Positions 1-9,432 are shown, counted from the first letter of the stretch. The stretch: DNA of 64,000 nt from Psychromicrobium lacuslunae (GCF_000950575.1 NZ_CP011005.1:1798001-1862000), one strand, 5' to 3'. Translations and numbers: made by a program. Notes: generated by a model not told the origin, from the sequence alone.

Positions 1-110
1 CTCAGGCTGCTCATACTCCCTCTGAAGATCACGCTGCTGAGGAGCAACGGCACGCTGACGACACCGACACCACGGCCTTGCAGGTGGTGCCGCCGAAGCA
101 GAGCGTCTAG
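1..110 (+). CDS. C-terminal end of an unidentified protein (partial)
   Basis: An open frame enters from the left edge, reads codons from base 3 and stops at TAG 108-110. The 35 visible residues are hydrophilic, rich in Ala, Asp, Glu, His and Thr, and end in PPKQSV, which looks like a disordered tail. The stop codon overlaps the stop of the convergent helicase gene in a shared CTAG (107-110), so the two genes meet tail to tail with no spacer. No domain is visible and the product cannot be named. Confidence 0.5.
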   Translation, partial: QAAHTPSEDHAAEEQRHADDTDTTALQVVPPKQSV

Positions 111-3100
111 CGGCGATATGCCTCGGTAATGATTTTCTCGAGTTGCTGCTCATCGGCCAGTTCATTGAGCCGAATGCTCTTATTCTCGGCCACGTAGTAG
201 AAGGTCGCGCGCACCGTTTCTAAAGGCACTTTTTTGAGCCGCGACCAGGCTAGCCGATAGATGGCCAGCTGAACCGCTCGGGTCGAGAGTTCTGCCGTAT
301 TCGGTACCCTGCCGGTTTTCCAATCCACCAGTTCCCAGTAGCTTTCTTGCTGCTCGCTGTGCTGGAAAACAGCATCGACGCGACCCCGCACTACGATTCC
401 AGCGACTTGGGTTTCAATCGGCACCTCAACAAACGCCGGTTGCTGATCGGCCCACTCCGAAGCGGCGAAGTTCTCCTTGAGATCTTCCAATCGATAGCTG
501 TCTTCAACAAAATCATCAGCAGCTGCCAAGAAGTCCCCAAGTTCGAGCTGACCGGCCGCACCATAGAACTGTTCAACCCAGGAGTGAAAGGCGGTGCCCT
601 TACGAGCCGCGCTGCCAGGTTTACGCGGTACCGGGCGTCGGATCTGCTTGATCACTGCGGCGCTATCGGCCTTCAGCTCGACCAGAGTGGAGGCCGATAG
701 GTGTGCCGGGATTTCAACCTCCAGAACGTCTTTGACGACTTTCCGTCGGTCCAAGAGTCCTCGCGCTTCCTCTCCCCAGCGGGCACTGCGCTGCCAGAGA
801 TCGGCTGGCAGCGCCAGCCTGGCCTGCTGCACTCGCGCTGCCGCTGCTTCCAGGGCGGTGCGTCGCTGAGTGCTGCCGAGCTTGATCTGGTCCCCTGCGC
901 TGATAGTCGGGCCCTGCAGCGGGTCATAAGGCCACTCAGCAGTCATTTTGAGATCAAGGTCCGGATTGTGCTCTGGTAATTCGTCGTCCTGTGGCCAGTG
1001 CGACTGGGGCGAGGTTGCGACGTCCGTCGAGCTGAGCTCCGAAGCAGGCTGGGTACCGGGCAACTCGCCGAGGAGCTCTGCAAGAAACGGTGATACCTCA
1101 CGCGGCTTGAGCGCCGTGCCAGCCCACTTTGAGCTGCTCACCATCAAAAAGTTTCGGGCCCGGGTATAGGCGACATAAGCCAGCCGGCGCTCCTCGTCCT
1201 CGCTGTGCACCCGCACCTCATCGGCGAAGATCTGCTCCGCGTCCAGCCAGGACTTCTGATCTCCCCCGCTGACATCCCAGACCGGCAGGTCGGCGACGTC
1301 GCCCCTGAGCGGCCATGGTAAGGAGTGGCTTCGTTTACTCCAGCGGTCCACCCGGGCGCTCGGGAAGGTGCCGGTGGCTAGCCCTGGCACGTAAACCTCG
1401 TCCCATTCCAGTCCCTTGGCGGCATGCACGGTAAGCAGTTGAACTGCCGTCGAGTCAGTCTCAAGCGAGAGCAATTCAAGACCACGTTCCTGCTGCTCGG
1501 CTGTCCTCAGCCAGGACAGAAAAGCTAACAGCTGAACGTCCTCTGCGCTCTGCAAGAAGCCTGCGGCGGCATCGGCAAAGGCATCGAGGTGATGCCGAGC
1601 CCGATGATAGCTAGTGCCCGGACGAGCCGCCAGCTCAATATCCAGCAACATAGTCCGCTCCACCTCGCTGATCAAGCTCAGCAGGTCTTCACCGACCAAG
1701 CTGCGCAGAGAACGCAATTCGTCCCGTAGCAGCAGCATTCGGCGCCGTCCCTCAACGCTTAGTTCGCGCGCCGATGCTGGCCAGAACACCGGGTCCAGCG
1801 CGTCAAGCGCCTCGATCAGGCTGGCCGAATCGACGCTATCCTGAGCGATCACCTGGTCGCTGTGGTCACCGTCGCCTCCGTTGTCTCTAACAGTCGCGGA
1901 GTTCGCTGCCTGCTGATGTCGCTGAGCTAGATATTTGGCCCAGTCAGCTAAGGCCATCAGATCGCTCGGGCCAATCCGCCAGCGGGCACCGCTGAGCAAC
2001 CGCATGAGCGAATCGGAGCGACCAGGATCAACCAGCACCTGTAGCGTGGCGACCACGTCGATCACCTCCGGGGTGGCCAGCAAACCACCAAGACCGAGCA
2101 CAACATAGTCAATTCCGCGCGCTTCGAAAGCTTGTTGCAGGCTACTGAATTGGCTACGGCGTCGGCAGAGCACCGCGATGCTGCTTTGTTCTAGCGTCCT
2201 CTCGGCTTTCCCGTGGGCTTCGGAATTACTGCCAGCTGGCTTAGCTCGACGCTGCAATATTCGCTCGGCTATCGCTTCTGCCTCTTCAGCCTCGGTACCG
2301 AACCGAGCCAACTCCACGGTCCCCTGCGGTGCAGCTGGCCGTGGCTGCAAAGGCTTCAACGGCACGCTTGAACCGGTGTGTTGCTGGGCGGCTCGACGGT
2401 TCAACTCAGCCGACATCACGTTGGCGGCGTCCAGTACCTGTAACGAGTTACGCCAGGCCACAGTGAGTGCGACGGTGTGGGCTGGGCTACCATCAGCGCG
2501 CCGGAAGACCTGCGGGAACCGGAACAGCTGACCGGCCGAGGCACCGCGGAAGCCGTAAATCGACTGATGCGGATCGCCCACCGCGGTGACCGGATGGGCC
2601 TGATCGTAGAGCGCCGCGAAAAGGCTCAGCTGGGCGTGTGAGGTGTCCTGGAACTCGTCAAGCAGAACAACCTTGTGCCGTTCACGTTCCTGCTGCTTAG
2701 CGCTTGGCATCTGCTCGGCAATAGCCGCTGCCAAGGCCACCAAATCACCGTAGTCCAAAGCATTCCGACGCCGCTTGGCGAGCTGATACTGGGCCACCAA
2801 ATCGGCTACCCTGGCGCGGGTTCGGAACATCGCCCGCAGGTTCCGGGCCGCCACCGAGCTGGCTTTCGAGCTGCCCTCCAGATAAGGCAGCGCCTCGAAG
2901 CGGCTGGCCAGACCATCCAGCAGTTCCGCTACTTCGGCTGGCTCACGCAGATGCTCAGAGCATTCGGCAGCCAGCGACATCACCGCCTGAACCAGGGTTG
3001 AGGCGGCACCGTCAAAGCTGTCACTCAGTTCGCCGTCATAAGCCTCGACCAGCTGGCTGGCCAATTGCCAGCACTGGGCCGGGCCAAGCACCACAGCATC

Positions 3101-3448
3101 CTTTTCCACGCCGAGCCGGAGACCGTAGTCGCCGACTATTCCCTTGGCGTAGGAGTGATAGGTCGAGATTTCCGGCTCTAGTTCGAATGCCGTTCCGGTA
3201 TTTCCGGCAAGACTTTGCAGTTGCAGACGCACCCGAGCGGCCAGTTCTCCCGCTGCTTTACGGGTGAAAGTGACACCGAGAATCTCCTCCGGACGAGCCA
3301 AGCCATTCGCCACCAAATGCACCACCCGGTCAGCCATTGTGGTGGTTTTCCCCGAACCCGCCCCGGCGATCACCAGCATCGGCTCAAGCGGCGCTTCGAT
3401 GATGGCTCGCTGTTCAACGGTGGGTTGCCGCGTCTCGCCCTGGCTCAT
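107..3448 (-). CDS. adnB: AdnB-like UvrD-family helicase with RecB-type nuclease
   Basis: Probable motor and nuclease subunit of the actinobacterial AdnAB double-strand-break resecting enzyme. Walker A GAGSGKTT lies at residues 29-36, Walker B is LLDEFQDT, motif III is GDPHQSIYGFRG and motif VI is VAYTRAR, so all ATPase elements of an active superfamily 1A helicase are present. The C-terminus has the PD-(D/E)XK nuclease pattern GRVDAV, ELVDWKTG and QLAIYRLAW. The length of 1113 aa fits mycobacterial AdnB. An in-frame start 17 codons upstream exists, but ATG 3448 forms an ATGA overlap with the adnA stop and is preferred. It is last in an atl-adnA-adnB operon joined by 4-bp overlaps. A stretch rich in Ser, Gln and Glu around the middle of the protein looks like a linker. 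Confidence 0.9.
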   Translation of the reverse strand: MSQGETRQPTVEQRAIIEAPLEPMLVIAGAGSGKTTTMADRVVHLVANGLARPEEILGVTFTRKAAGELAARVRLQLQSLAGNTGTAFELEPEISTYHSYAKGIVGDYGLRLGVEKDAVVLGPAQCWQLASQLVEAYDGELSDSFDGAASTLVQAVMSLAAECSEHLREPAEVAELLDGLASRFEALPYLEGSSKASSVAARNLRAMFRTRARVADLVAQYQLAKRRRNALDYGDLVALAAAIAEQMPSAKQQERERHKVVLLDEFQDTSHAQLSLFAALYDQAHPVTAVGDPHQSIYGFRGASAGQLFRFPQVFRRADGSPAHTVALTVAWRNSLQVLDAANVMSAELNRRAAQQHTGSSVPLKPLQPRPAAPQGTVELARFGTEAEEAEAIAERILQRRAKPAGSNSEAHGKAERTLEQSSIAVLCRRRSQFSSLQQAFEARGIDYVVLGLGGLLATPEVIDVVATLQVLVDPGRSDSLMRLLSGARWRIGPSDLMALADWAKYLAQRHQQAANSATVRDNGGDGDHSDQVIAQDSVDSASLIEALDALDPVFWPASARELSVEGRRRMLLLRDELRSLRSLVGEDLLSLISEVERTMLLDIELAARPGTSYHRARHHLDAFADAAAGFLQSAEDVQLLAFLSWLRTAEQQERGLELLSLETDSTAVQLLTVHAAKGLEWDEVYVPGLATGTFPSARVDRWSKRSHSLPWPLRGDVADLPVWDVSGGDQKSWLDAEQIFADEVRVHSEDEERRLAYVAYTRARNFLMVSSSKWAGTALKPREVSPFLAELLGELPGTQPASELSSTDVATSPQSHWPQDDELPEHNPDLDLKMTAEWPYDPLQGPTISAGDQIKLGSTQRRTALEAAAARVQQARLALPADLWQRSARWGEEARGLLDRRKVVKDVLEVEIPAHLSASTLVELKADSAAVIKQIRRPVPRKPGSAARKGTAFHSWVEQFYGAAGQLELGDFLAAADDFVEDSYRLEDLKENFAASEWADQQPAFVEVPIETQVAGIVVRGRVDAVFQHSEQQESYWELVDWKTGRVPNTAELSTRAVQLAIYRLAWSRLKKVPLETVRATFYYVAENKSIRLNELADEQQLEKIITEAYRR

Positions 3449-6400
3449 TCGGTCACCTGCCGGCCCTGGCAGAGCGGGCACACCTCGGGGAACGGACAAC
3501 CTCGACCTCCATCACGCTGCGGGTCATGGACCGCCTGAAACTCAGCTGCGGACATCAGCAGCGCAGCCTGCTGCACCAAAGGAGTCGCCCAATCCTCGTC
3601 GGCGCTCAGTGCCTCTTGTTCTTGTACCGACACTCCGACGGTGCTGCCACCAAGTTGAACCAAAGCTGCGCCACCAGGTAGCTGAGACGTCTCAGAAGCT
3701 GGCCCTGAAGCTGATTCTGAAACTGGTTGTTCACCCTGCCGAGTGGAGTCATCATCGACTTCGCCCTCGGGCTGATGGTCGACAGCGGCGCTCATTTGCT
3801 CGAATGCGCCGGCTGCCGCCGCCACCTGATATGCGCCTAGCTGAGGGTGTTGAGCCACTTCGTCGGCCTTCGGCTTTCGCGAACCGGTTTTCAGATCAAT
3901 GATCACCAAGCGGCCCTGGGCGTCGATTTCGAGACGATCAACCTTACCCTTCAGAGCCGCCGTCCGAGGACCGGCGATCTCCACTCCGAACCCTTTCTCC
4001 ACAGCTAGCAGCGAACGGCCCTCGGCACTGCTCGCAATCAGGTAACTGGAGAGCTTGCCCAGCATTTTTTCCGCTCGTCTCTTATCCAGCTTTTCCTGCC
4101 AGTTCGCCCGCAAGCCCAGGCTAGGCCAGCGTTTTTCCAGCTCAGCGAGGTATTCGGATTGCGTTGCCGCGGGCAAATCTTGAGCAATGCTGTGGATCAG
4201 GGTGCCCAGGCTACGGGCTAAGTCCTGCTCGGCTTCACCGCCGGCTGCCTGGATGAACCAATTGAACGGTGAGTTCAGGACTGCCTCAATTTTTGAAGGC
4301 GAAACCGGTACCACCGCGTCCTCCGGCAAGATCGGCTGGGTTGAGCTCAAAGGGGCCAGTCCCCACCAATTCTCCGGCGCTGCCCCAGCTATCCCTTCGT
4401 TAGCCAGCGCGGCTAGGATCTGGGCTGCTTCGATGGCGTCCTGATCGCTTTCATTCGACTGTCGCAGTTCGGCCACCAGTGATCTGAGGTTTTTCGGTCG
4501 CCGCACCTCGGTGAGCGGTCTGCTGAGCTGAGTTTCAGTGGGCTGCCATGGATCCACCATGTCCAGGAAGCTTGACGGCTGCTCGTCCTCGGAGCTGACA
4601 GCGGTGCAGATGAGCACCTCCGAAGCCCGGGAAATTGCTGCCGAGAAGCTACGCAACTCGTCATAACGGATATCCCGCATTCGTTCGGTGGCGGTGAGCT
4701 GTTTGGCGCCCGAGCTGCCCAGTTCCAGCACCTCGACCAGGTACTGGCTGCCCAAGAGTTCGCCGCGCAGGCGATTATTCGGCCAGACCCCTTCTTGCAG
4801 CCCAGCGACCATCACCACCGGCCATTGCCTGCCCGCGGCGCTAGCCGGGGTCAGCACCTCGACGGCCTCGCCGGTTTGAGCGCGAGCGGCGAGCGTGTCC
4901 ATCGGCAATTCTTGACCGAGCAGATACTCCAGAAATACCGCAGGCCCGGCTGCTGGCGCCTGATCAACATACCGTTCAGCAGCTTGGAAGAGCGCCATCA
5001 TGGCGTCCAGATCGCGATCGGCACGGATCCCCAAGGCGTCCTCCCGCAGAGCCGCCGCAGCCCATTCTTCGCTCAGCCCGGTCGCCTCCCATAGCGCCCA
5101 CAGCACGCTCTGTGGATTAGCCGCAGGTTCGGCCAACGCCTGCTGACCTGCTTGTAAGACTTTGGCCATCCGGGCGGCCGCACGCCCATCAAGGCCCAGA
5201 CTGGCCAGCTGGGCAGGGCGTTGCATCGCTTCAACCAGCAGCTCGTCGCTACTTCGGCCGCCGCCGGCTGCTAATTCTTCGACTCGCAGCGCCTGCCGTA
5301 GTCGACGGATCTGCACCGAACTCATGCCGCCGATTCGCGAGCTCAGTAACTCAACAGCGCTTTCAGCGTCGAGCCGACCCGGCTCAAGCGCGAGCTGATA
5401 GGCCGCCATCAGCGGGCGTACGGCTGGCTCTTCACGAACTGGAGTTTCGGCAACGGGCACCCGAACCGGAATGCCGTGCGACACCAGATACCGTTGAATG
5501 GCTGCCACCTGGGAGCCGGTTCGCACAATCACCGCGATATCGTTGAGTGCCCGTCCGTCCTCGGCCAGTTGATGCAGGATACGCTCGGCTAGATAGCGAC
5601 GCTGCTGCACCTCAGAGCTGAGCAGGGCAGTAGAAACGGGCGGAGTGATAGCTGCCCTACTGGCTTCCGCCGGGGCAGCCTGCTGGCCAGCAGATTCCCG
5701 CTGGTCCAGCGGTGTGAGCTGCCGTGCTTTATGACCACCTTGGCGCTGCGCGATTCGTTCCGCGACCCGTTGCCAGGCCGAAATCAAAGGAGCAGAAAGA
5801 CGATGCGAACTGCTCAGTACCGACTCCGTGGCCTCAAGCAGATCCCGCGTTTCACCAACCAGATCAGGCCGGGCGCCACGGAAGCCCTGCACCACAACGT
5901 CCGGACAGGCCGCCAATAACGCATCCTTCCCCGCGACCAACTGCCGCAAAAGATCGTGACCAGCCCGGCCAAGTTCCTGAGCATCGTCCACCAGCACCAG
6001 TTGGAATCTCTCGCGTTCCTGCTCGGCCCAGGCTGGCTGTTGGCTGAGCAGGTCACTAGCGGCCCTAATCAGCCCGGCCGGATCAAACTGGCCAAGATCC
6101 TTGAGCTCAATCAAGTCACGATATTCACCGTAAAGCTGCGCGGCGGCTTGCCATTCCGGACGCTCATTTCGTTCGCCGAGCTGGCTGAGTTCTTCAGGCG
6201 ACAACCCGTTGTCAATCACCCGGTCAAAGAGCTGCCGGATTTCCTGCCGGAACCCTCGGGTATCCAGAGCCTCATCGAGATCGGCTGGCCATCGTGGCCC
6301 AATCGCCAAACCTTCGCGATGCCCTTGCAGGAGCTCCCGGATCAGCAAATCCTGCTCCGGTCCGCTGATCAGTCGCGGCGGCCGTGCCGGGTTGGAGCTT

Positions 6401-6768
6401 GGCAGTACGCCCTCAAGCTGGGCGCGTCGCAATAGATCGAAGGCATAGGATGCCCAGGTTCGGGATGGCGAACTGCTCATCGTGCCTTGCAACCTGGCGC
6501 TCAGCGCATCACGTAATCGGGCAGCCCCCAGCCTGCTCGGTGAGAGCAGCAAGACCTGGGCCGGTTCGACTCCGTGCTCTGCAATGCTGCGCACTGCAGC
6601 TTCCACCAGCAGTGTGGACTTCCCGGTCCCTGGTGCTCCCCAGACAAGTTGCGGGCCGCTGCCAGGCAAGAGTTCCAAGACCGCTCGCTGGTCCGCACTG
6701 GGGCTAGGCGTGGTGAGGGAATCCTTCGCTGGCGGCACCAGACGAAGCGTCGGCAGCGAAGCGTTCAT
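3445..6768 (-). CDS. adnA: AdnA-like helicase-nuclease subunit
   Basis: Partner of AdnB in DNA end resection, 1107 aa. Walker A GAPGTGKST is at residues 44-52. The Walker B equivalent reads LVLVDDAQ rather than DEFQ, as expected for the weaker motor of the pair. The C-terminal nuclease shows GKVDRLE, IIDLKTG and QLGAYQ. Family members of this type usually carry a four-Cys iron-sulphur site around the nuclease. Here the N-terminal position reads NSPFNWF (Ser where a Cys normally precedes PF), and the tail has Cys in C-x5-C-x2-C spacing (GCPFPEVCPLC). The metal site may therefore be altered or absent. An acidic and Ser/Gln-rich insert follows the DxK motif. ATGA overlaps join it to atl upstream and adnB downstream. 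Confidence 0.88.
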   Translation of the reverse strand: MNASLPTLRLVPPAKDSLTTPSPSADQRAVLELLPGSGPQLVWGAPGTGKSTLLVEAAVRSIAEHGVEPAQVLLLSPSRLGAARLRDALSARLQGTMSSSPSRTWASYAFDLLRRAQLEGVLPSSNPARPPRLISGPEQDLLIRELLQGHREGLAIGPRWPADLDEALDTRGFRQEIRQLFDRVIDNGLSPEELSQLGERNERPEWQAAAQLYGEYRDLIELKDLGQFDPAGLIRAASDLLSQQPAWAEQERERFQLVLVDDAQELGRAGHDLLRQLVAGKDALLAACPDVVVQGFRGARPDLVGETRDLLEATESVLSSSHRLSAPLISAWQRVAERIAQRQGGHKARQLTPLDQRESAGQQAAPAEASRAAITPPVSTALLSSEVQQRRYLAERILHQLAEDGRALNDIAVIVRTGSQVAAIQRYLVSHGIPVRVPVAETPVREEPAVRPLMAAYQLALEPGRLDAESAVELLSSRIGGMSSVQIRRLRQALRVEELAAGGGRSSDELLVEAMQRPAQLASLGLDGRAAARMAKVLQAGQQALAEPAANPQSVLWALWEATGLSEEWAAAALREDALGIRADRDLDAMMALFQAAERYVDQAPAAGPAVFLEYLLGQELPMDTLAARAQTGEAVEVLTPASAAGRQWPVVMVAGLQEGVWPNNRLRGELLGSQYLVEVLELGSSGAKQLTATERMRDIRYDELRSFSAAISRASEVLICTAVSSEDEQPSSFLDMVDPWQPTETQLSRPLTEVRRPKNLRSLVAELRQSNESDQDAIEAAQILAALANEGIAGAAPENWWGLAPLSSTQPILPEDAVVPVSPSKIEAVLNSPFNWFIQAAGGEAEQDLARSLGTLIHSIAQDLPAATQSEYLAELEKRWPSLGLRANWQEKLDKRRAEKMLGKLSSYLIASSAEGRSLLAVEKGFGVEIAGPRTAALKGKVDRLEIDAQGRLVIIDLKTGSRKPKADEVAQHPQLGAYQVAAAAGAFEQMSAAVDHQPEGEVDDDSTRQGEQPVSESASGPASETSQLPGGAALVQLGGSTVGVSVQEQEALSADEDWATPLVQQAALLMSAAEFQAVHDPQRDGGRGCPFPEVCPLCQGRQVTE

Positions 6769-7169
6769 AGCTTAGTTATTTCATCTGGCTCAGACACTTT
6801 GCGGAATCTGGGTTCCAGTTTGGCTGCAATCGCATCAACCAACTGCCATTCCGCTTCGCTGGGCTGCCAACGCGCACGCGTCATATCAACCTTCCAAGAA
6901 GCATCTTCACCGGTGGTCTTGCCGCGCAATGGGGTGCGTTCCTTGCGGTATTGCTCAAGCGCACGCTCTTGATGACCTTCTAGCGGAGCTCCGCTAGCTC
7001 TCAAGACCCGCCACCAGGCCACCCCGTCACCATGATGAGACATCACACTGCCCACTTGACGGGGACCACCATCGCCCAGCAATTCGGCGATATCTCCATA
7101 GGCCAGTACGCTGCCCGGCGGAATCAGGGCAGTAAGCTCCAGCACCGCCGCCAAGTACTCTTTCCGCAT
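6765..7169 (-). CDS. Alkyltransferase-like protein (ATL, MGMT-fold DNA lesion binder)
   Basis: 134 aa with the winged-helix half of O6-alkylguanine-DNA alkyltransferases: LAYGDIAELLG for the recognition helix region and GSVMSHH before the active-site loop. The cysteine motif PCHRV of true methyltransferases is replaced by AWWRVLRASG, so alkyl transfer is not possible. Such ATL proteins bind O6-alkylguanine and flag it for nucleotide excision repair. A run of G directly before ATG 7169 serves as the ribosome site. It is the first gene of the adnAB operon and its stop overlaps the adnA start by 4 bp. Gene order matches Rv3204 near Rv3201c-Rv3202c of M. tuberculosis. Confidence 0.88.
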   Translation of the reverse strand: MRKEYLAAVLELTALIPPGSVLAYGDIAELLGDGGPRQVGSVMSHHGDGVAWWRVLRASGAPLEGHQERALEQYRKERTPLRGKTTGEDASWKVDMTRARWQPSEAEWQLVDAIAAKLEPRFRKVSEPDEITKL

Positions 7170-7178
7170 CCCCCCAGC

Positions 7179-7265
7179 CTATCCGCCCGAGGGCCCCGCA
7201 CCGAGCCCGCGAGGGGTGGGAGGGTGGTAGGCGCTATCCGCCCGAGGGCCCCGCACCGAGCCCGC
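7179..7265. repeat. Two direct copies of a 32-bp G+C-rich repeat upstream of atl
   Basis: Bases 7179-7210 and 7234-7265 are identical 32-mers that begin CTATCCGCCCGAGGG and end CCGAGCCCGC, 55 bp apart start to start. They lie in the 280-bp gap between atl (minus) and the exonuclease gene (plus). The rest of this gap (7266-7449) is purine-rich on the plus strand towards 7449 and holds no recognised RNA or promoter motif. Confidence 0.85.
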
Positions 7266-7449
7266 CCAGTTGTCCCATCGAATGATGCCGCCGTTACCGC
7301 TGAGACGGAAGCCGGTGAACTCCTGCATCATCAGCCACACTCAGTGGGATAGCAGGAGGTGGGACAGCAGAGAGAAGGAGAGACAGCCGGGTGAGAGGTT
7401 GGGGGCGGGCGGAGGCTGAATTGTCTCTGCTAGCCGATAACCTTAGGAG

Positions 7450-8136
7450 ATGAATAGCTGGCTAGCTGGCCCGAGAGCCGCTTTCGATCTTGAAACCACC
7501 GGCCGGAATCCGCTCACTGCACGGTTAGTCACTGCCTCGGTGGTGCTTCTCGATGCCAACGAGGCAATTCTTGCCAGCCACGAATGGCTAGCCGATCCCG
7601 GCGTCGAGATCCCGGCTGAGGCAACGGCTATTCACGGCATCAGCACTGACCACGCCCGAGCGGAAGGTCAGCCGGCTACTCAGGTGCTCGGTGAACTCTC
7701 GACCCTGCTGGCTAACTATTTTGCTCAGCAGATACCAGTGATTGGCTTTAATGCTTGCTATGACTTCAGCGTGCTGAAATACGAATCCGCTCGGCACGGT
7801 CTTGCTGAGATTACTGCCCTACCGGTGATCGATCCCTTTATTCTGGACAAGCAAGTAGACCGCTTCCGCAAGGGCAAACGTACCCTGGTGGCTTGCTGCG
7901 AGCACTACCACATCCCGCTGTTAGCGGCACATACCTCCGCTGCAGATGCGCTAGCAGCCGCTCGGCTCGCCACCGCGATTGCCCGACAATATCCGGAGCT
8001 GCAGCTGCCCGCCACGCAACTGCATCAAGAGCAAGTGAAATGGGCTGCGGCTCAGGCTCAGAATTTTCAGGATTTCTTGCGCGAGCAGGGCCGCCATGAC
8101 GCTGTGATTGACGGCACATGGCCGGTAGCTCGCTAA
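7450..8136 (+). CDS. DnaQ-like 3'-5' exonuclease (DEDDh)
   Basis: 228 aa with the four exonuclease elements in order: FDLETTG (Asp13, Glu15), ATAIHGIS, FNACYDFSVL, and HTSAADALAAARL near residue 155, which gives the DEDDh His and last Asp. The length is that of a free-standing exonuclease domain; no polymerase, BRCT or UvrC part is attached. The substrate is probably single-stranded DNA ends or RNA, but it cannot be fixed from sequence. AGGAG at 7445-7449 abuts the ATG, which is too close for an ideal ribosome site, yet the next residues fit the family start. It is divergent from the atl-adnAB operon, suggesting a local DNA repair block. Confidence 0.85.
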   Translation: MNSWLAGPRAAFDLETTGRNPLTARLVTASVVLLDANEAILASHEWLADPGVEIPAEATAIHGISTDHARAEGQPATQVLGELSTLLANYFAQQIPVIGFNACYDFSVLKYESARHGLAEITALPVIDPFILDKQVDRFRKGKRTLVACCEHYHIPLLAAHTSAADALAAARLATAIARQYPELQLPATQLHQEQVKWAAAQAQNFQDFLREQGRHDAVIDGTWPVAR

Positions 8137-8395
8137 GCTGCGGCTAAGCAAGCAGAAACAAAGAGAAAACTGAGAAATTCCTGTTAATCAGAGCGTGCCG
8201 AAAGAGTAATGGCGCATATTATTCGTGAAAATTCCTTTTATGACGCCTAAAGTTCGGCTTTATCGATCATTTCGGCCGCATGAGACAATTATCTGCAGCT
8301 GATCTCGAAGTGGATCTGCCGGGGCGACTGCCTAGAGCGGCCAAAAACGGCGATCACGCTTCCGAACCTTGCTCGATGAGAAACGAGAAATATTA

Positions 8396-9322
8396 ATGAA
8401 AATCAAGTCACTCGCTTGGCTCAAAGCGGCCTCCGTCGCTTCGCTGCTCGCTTTGACGTTGACCGCCTGTGGGGCAGCCGGTACATCGTCGAGCAGCAAT
8501 AGTACCGAAGCCCTCGGCGGCTCGGACCAGGTCTCCACCGATAAGTACACCACCGCTGACGTCACTCCGCTGGACAAGATCGATAAGTCCAAGCTGGGCC
8601 TGGGCACCGAAGGCGTATTGCGCATCGGCACGCTCTCCGATGCGCCGCCTAATATCTTCCTCAAGGACGGCGTTTTTACCGGCTTCGATAATGAGCTGCT
8701 GCGCGCCATCGCTAGCAAACTGGGACTAAAGACCGAGTTCGTCTCCACCGATTTCGCCGCACTGCTCTCCCAGGTGCAGAACAAGCAGTTCGACGTGGGA
8801 TCCTCCTCGATTTCCACCACCGATAAGCGTCGTAAGAACGTCGGCTTCACAAATGGTTACGACTTCGGCTACATGGCAGTGGTGACCAAGAGCAGCTCGG
8901 CAATCAAGGGCTTCAAGGACCTTAAGGGAGACATTCGGATTGGTGTGGTGCAAGGCACCGTGCAGGATGACTACGTCACCAACACTCTCGGCATCGAACC
9001 GGTGCGCTTCCCGGATTACAACACGGTGTTTGCCAACGTGAAGAACGGTCAGGTCGACGCCTGGGTGGCTCCCTCCCAGCAGGCTACCGGCCAGGTCAAG
9101 CCTGGCGATGGCACCACTATTGCGGAGAGCGTAATCAATACCCAGAACTTCACTGCCTATGCGGTGAACTCCGAGAATAAGGCGCTTATCGATGCGCTGA
9201 ACTCTGGCCTGGACGCCGTGGTTGCCGATGGCACCTGGGCGAAGCTCGCCAAGCAGTGGTACCCGGATCGGGAGACCCCGAAGAACTGGAAGCCGGGCAG
9301 CAAGGCCTCCAAACTCGGCTAA
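8396..9322 (+). CDS. Amino-acid ABC transporter substrate-binding lipoprotein
   Basis: 308-aa extracytoplasmic solute-binding protein, family 3. The N-terminus has a basic start, a hydrophobic core and the lipobox LTAC, then a Ser/Thr linker. Typical SBP-bac-3 features follow: LRIGTLSDAPPN, GFDNELLRAIASKLG, FDVGSSSISTTDKRR, and a C-terminal TWAKLAKQWYP. An in-frame TTG nine codons upstream was rejected because ATG 8396 gives a normal lipoprotein signal. The ligand is probably a polar amino acid. A 260-bp gap upstream (8137-8395) has an A+T-rich stretch near 8215-8265 that may hold the promoter; I recognise no riboswitch there. The permease and ATPase genes follow on the same strand. Confidence 0.88.
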   Translation: MKIKSLAWLKAASVASLLALTLTACGAAGTSSSSNSTEALGGSDQVSTDKYTTADVTPLDKIDKSKLGLGTEGVLRIGTLSDAPPNIFLKDGVFTGFDNELLRAIASKLGLKTEFVSTDFAALLSQVQNKQFDVGSSSISTTDKRRKNVGFTNGYDFGYMAVVTKSSSAIKGFKDLKGDIRIGVVQGTVQDDYVTNTLGIEPVRFPDYNTVFANVKNGQVDAWVAPSQQATGQVKPGDGTTIAESVINTQNFTAYAVNSENKALIDALNSGLDAVVADGTWAKLAKQWYPDRETPKNWKPGSKASKLG

Positions 9323-9342
9323 TTTTTCAGCTATCACCACCC

Positions 9343-9379
9343 ACGATGCCGGGCATTCTTAGCGAATGCCCGGCATCGT
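9343..9379 (+). promoter_or_regulatory. Intercistronic hairpin between binding protein and permease genes
   Basis: Arms 9343-9358 and 9364-9379 are perfect 16-bp complements around a 5-nt loop TTAGC. No T-run follows, so it is not a standard intrinsic terminator. It lies 20 bp after the binding-protein stop and 53 bp before the permease start. It could protect the upstream mRNA end or cut down read-through, giving more binding protein than permease. That role is an inference. Confidence 0.75.
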
Positions 9380-9432
9380 CGTGGAAAGTACACTTTACAA
9401 ATCATGTTTGACCCAGCACTGAGGATCCCCGA

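Noticed and set aside
7179-7331. A 50-codon minus-strand ORF (ATG 7331 to TAG 7179) between the exonuclease gene and atl
   Set aside because: No ribosome site, no recognised family, and its end lies in the 32-bp repeat. Coding potential cannot be supported.
7300-7335. GGAAGCCGGTGAACTCC resembles part of a cobalamin riboswitch
   Set aside because: The B12 box and other conserved parts are missing, and no cobalamin-related gene is nearby.
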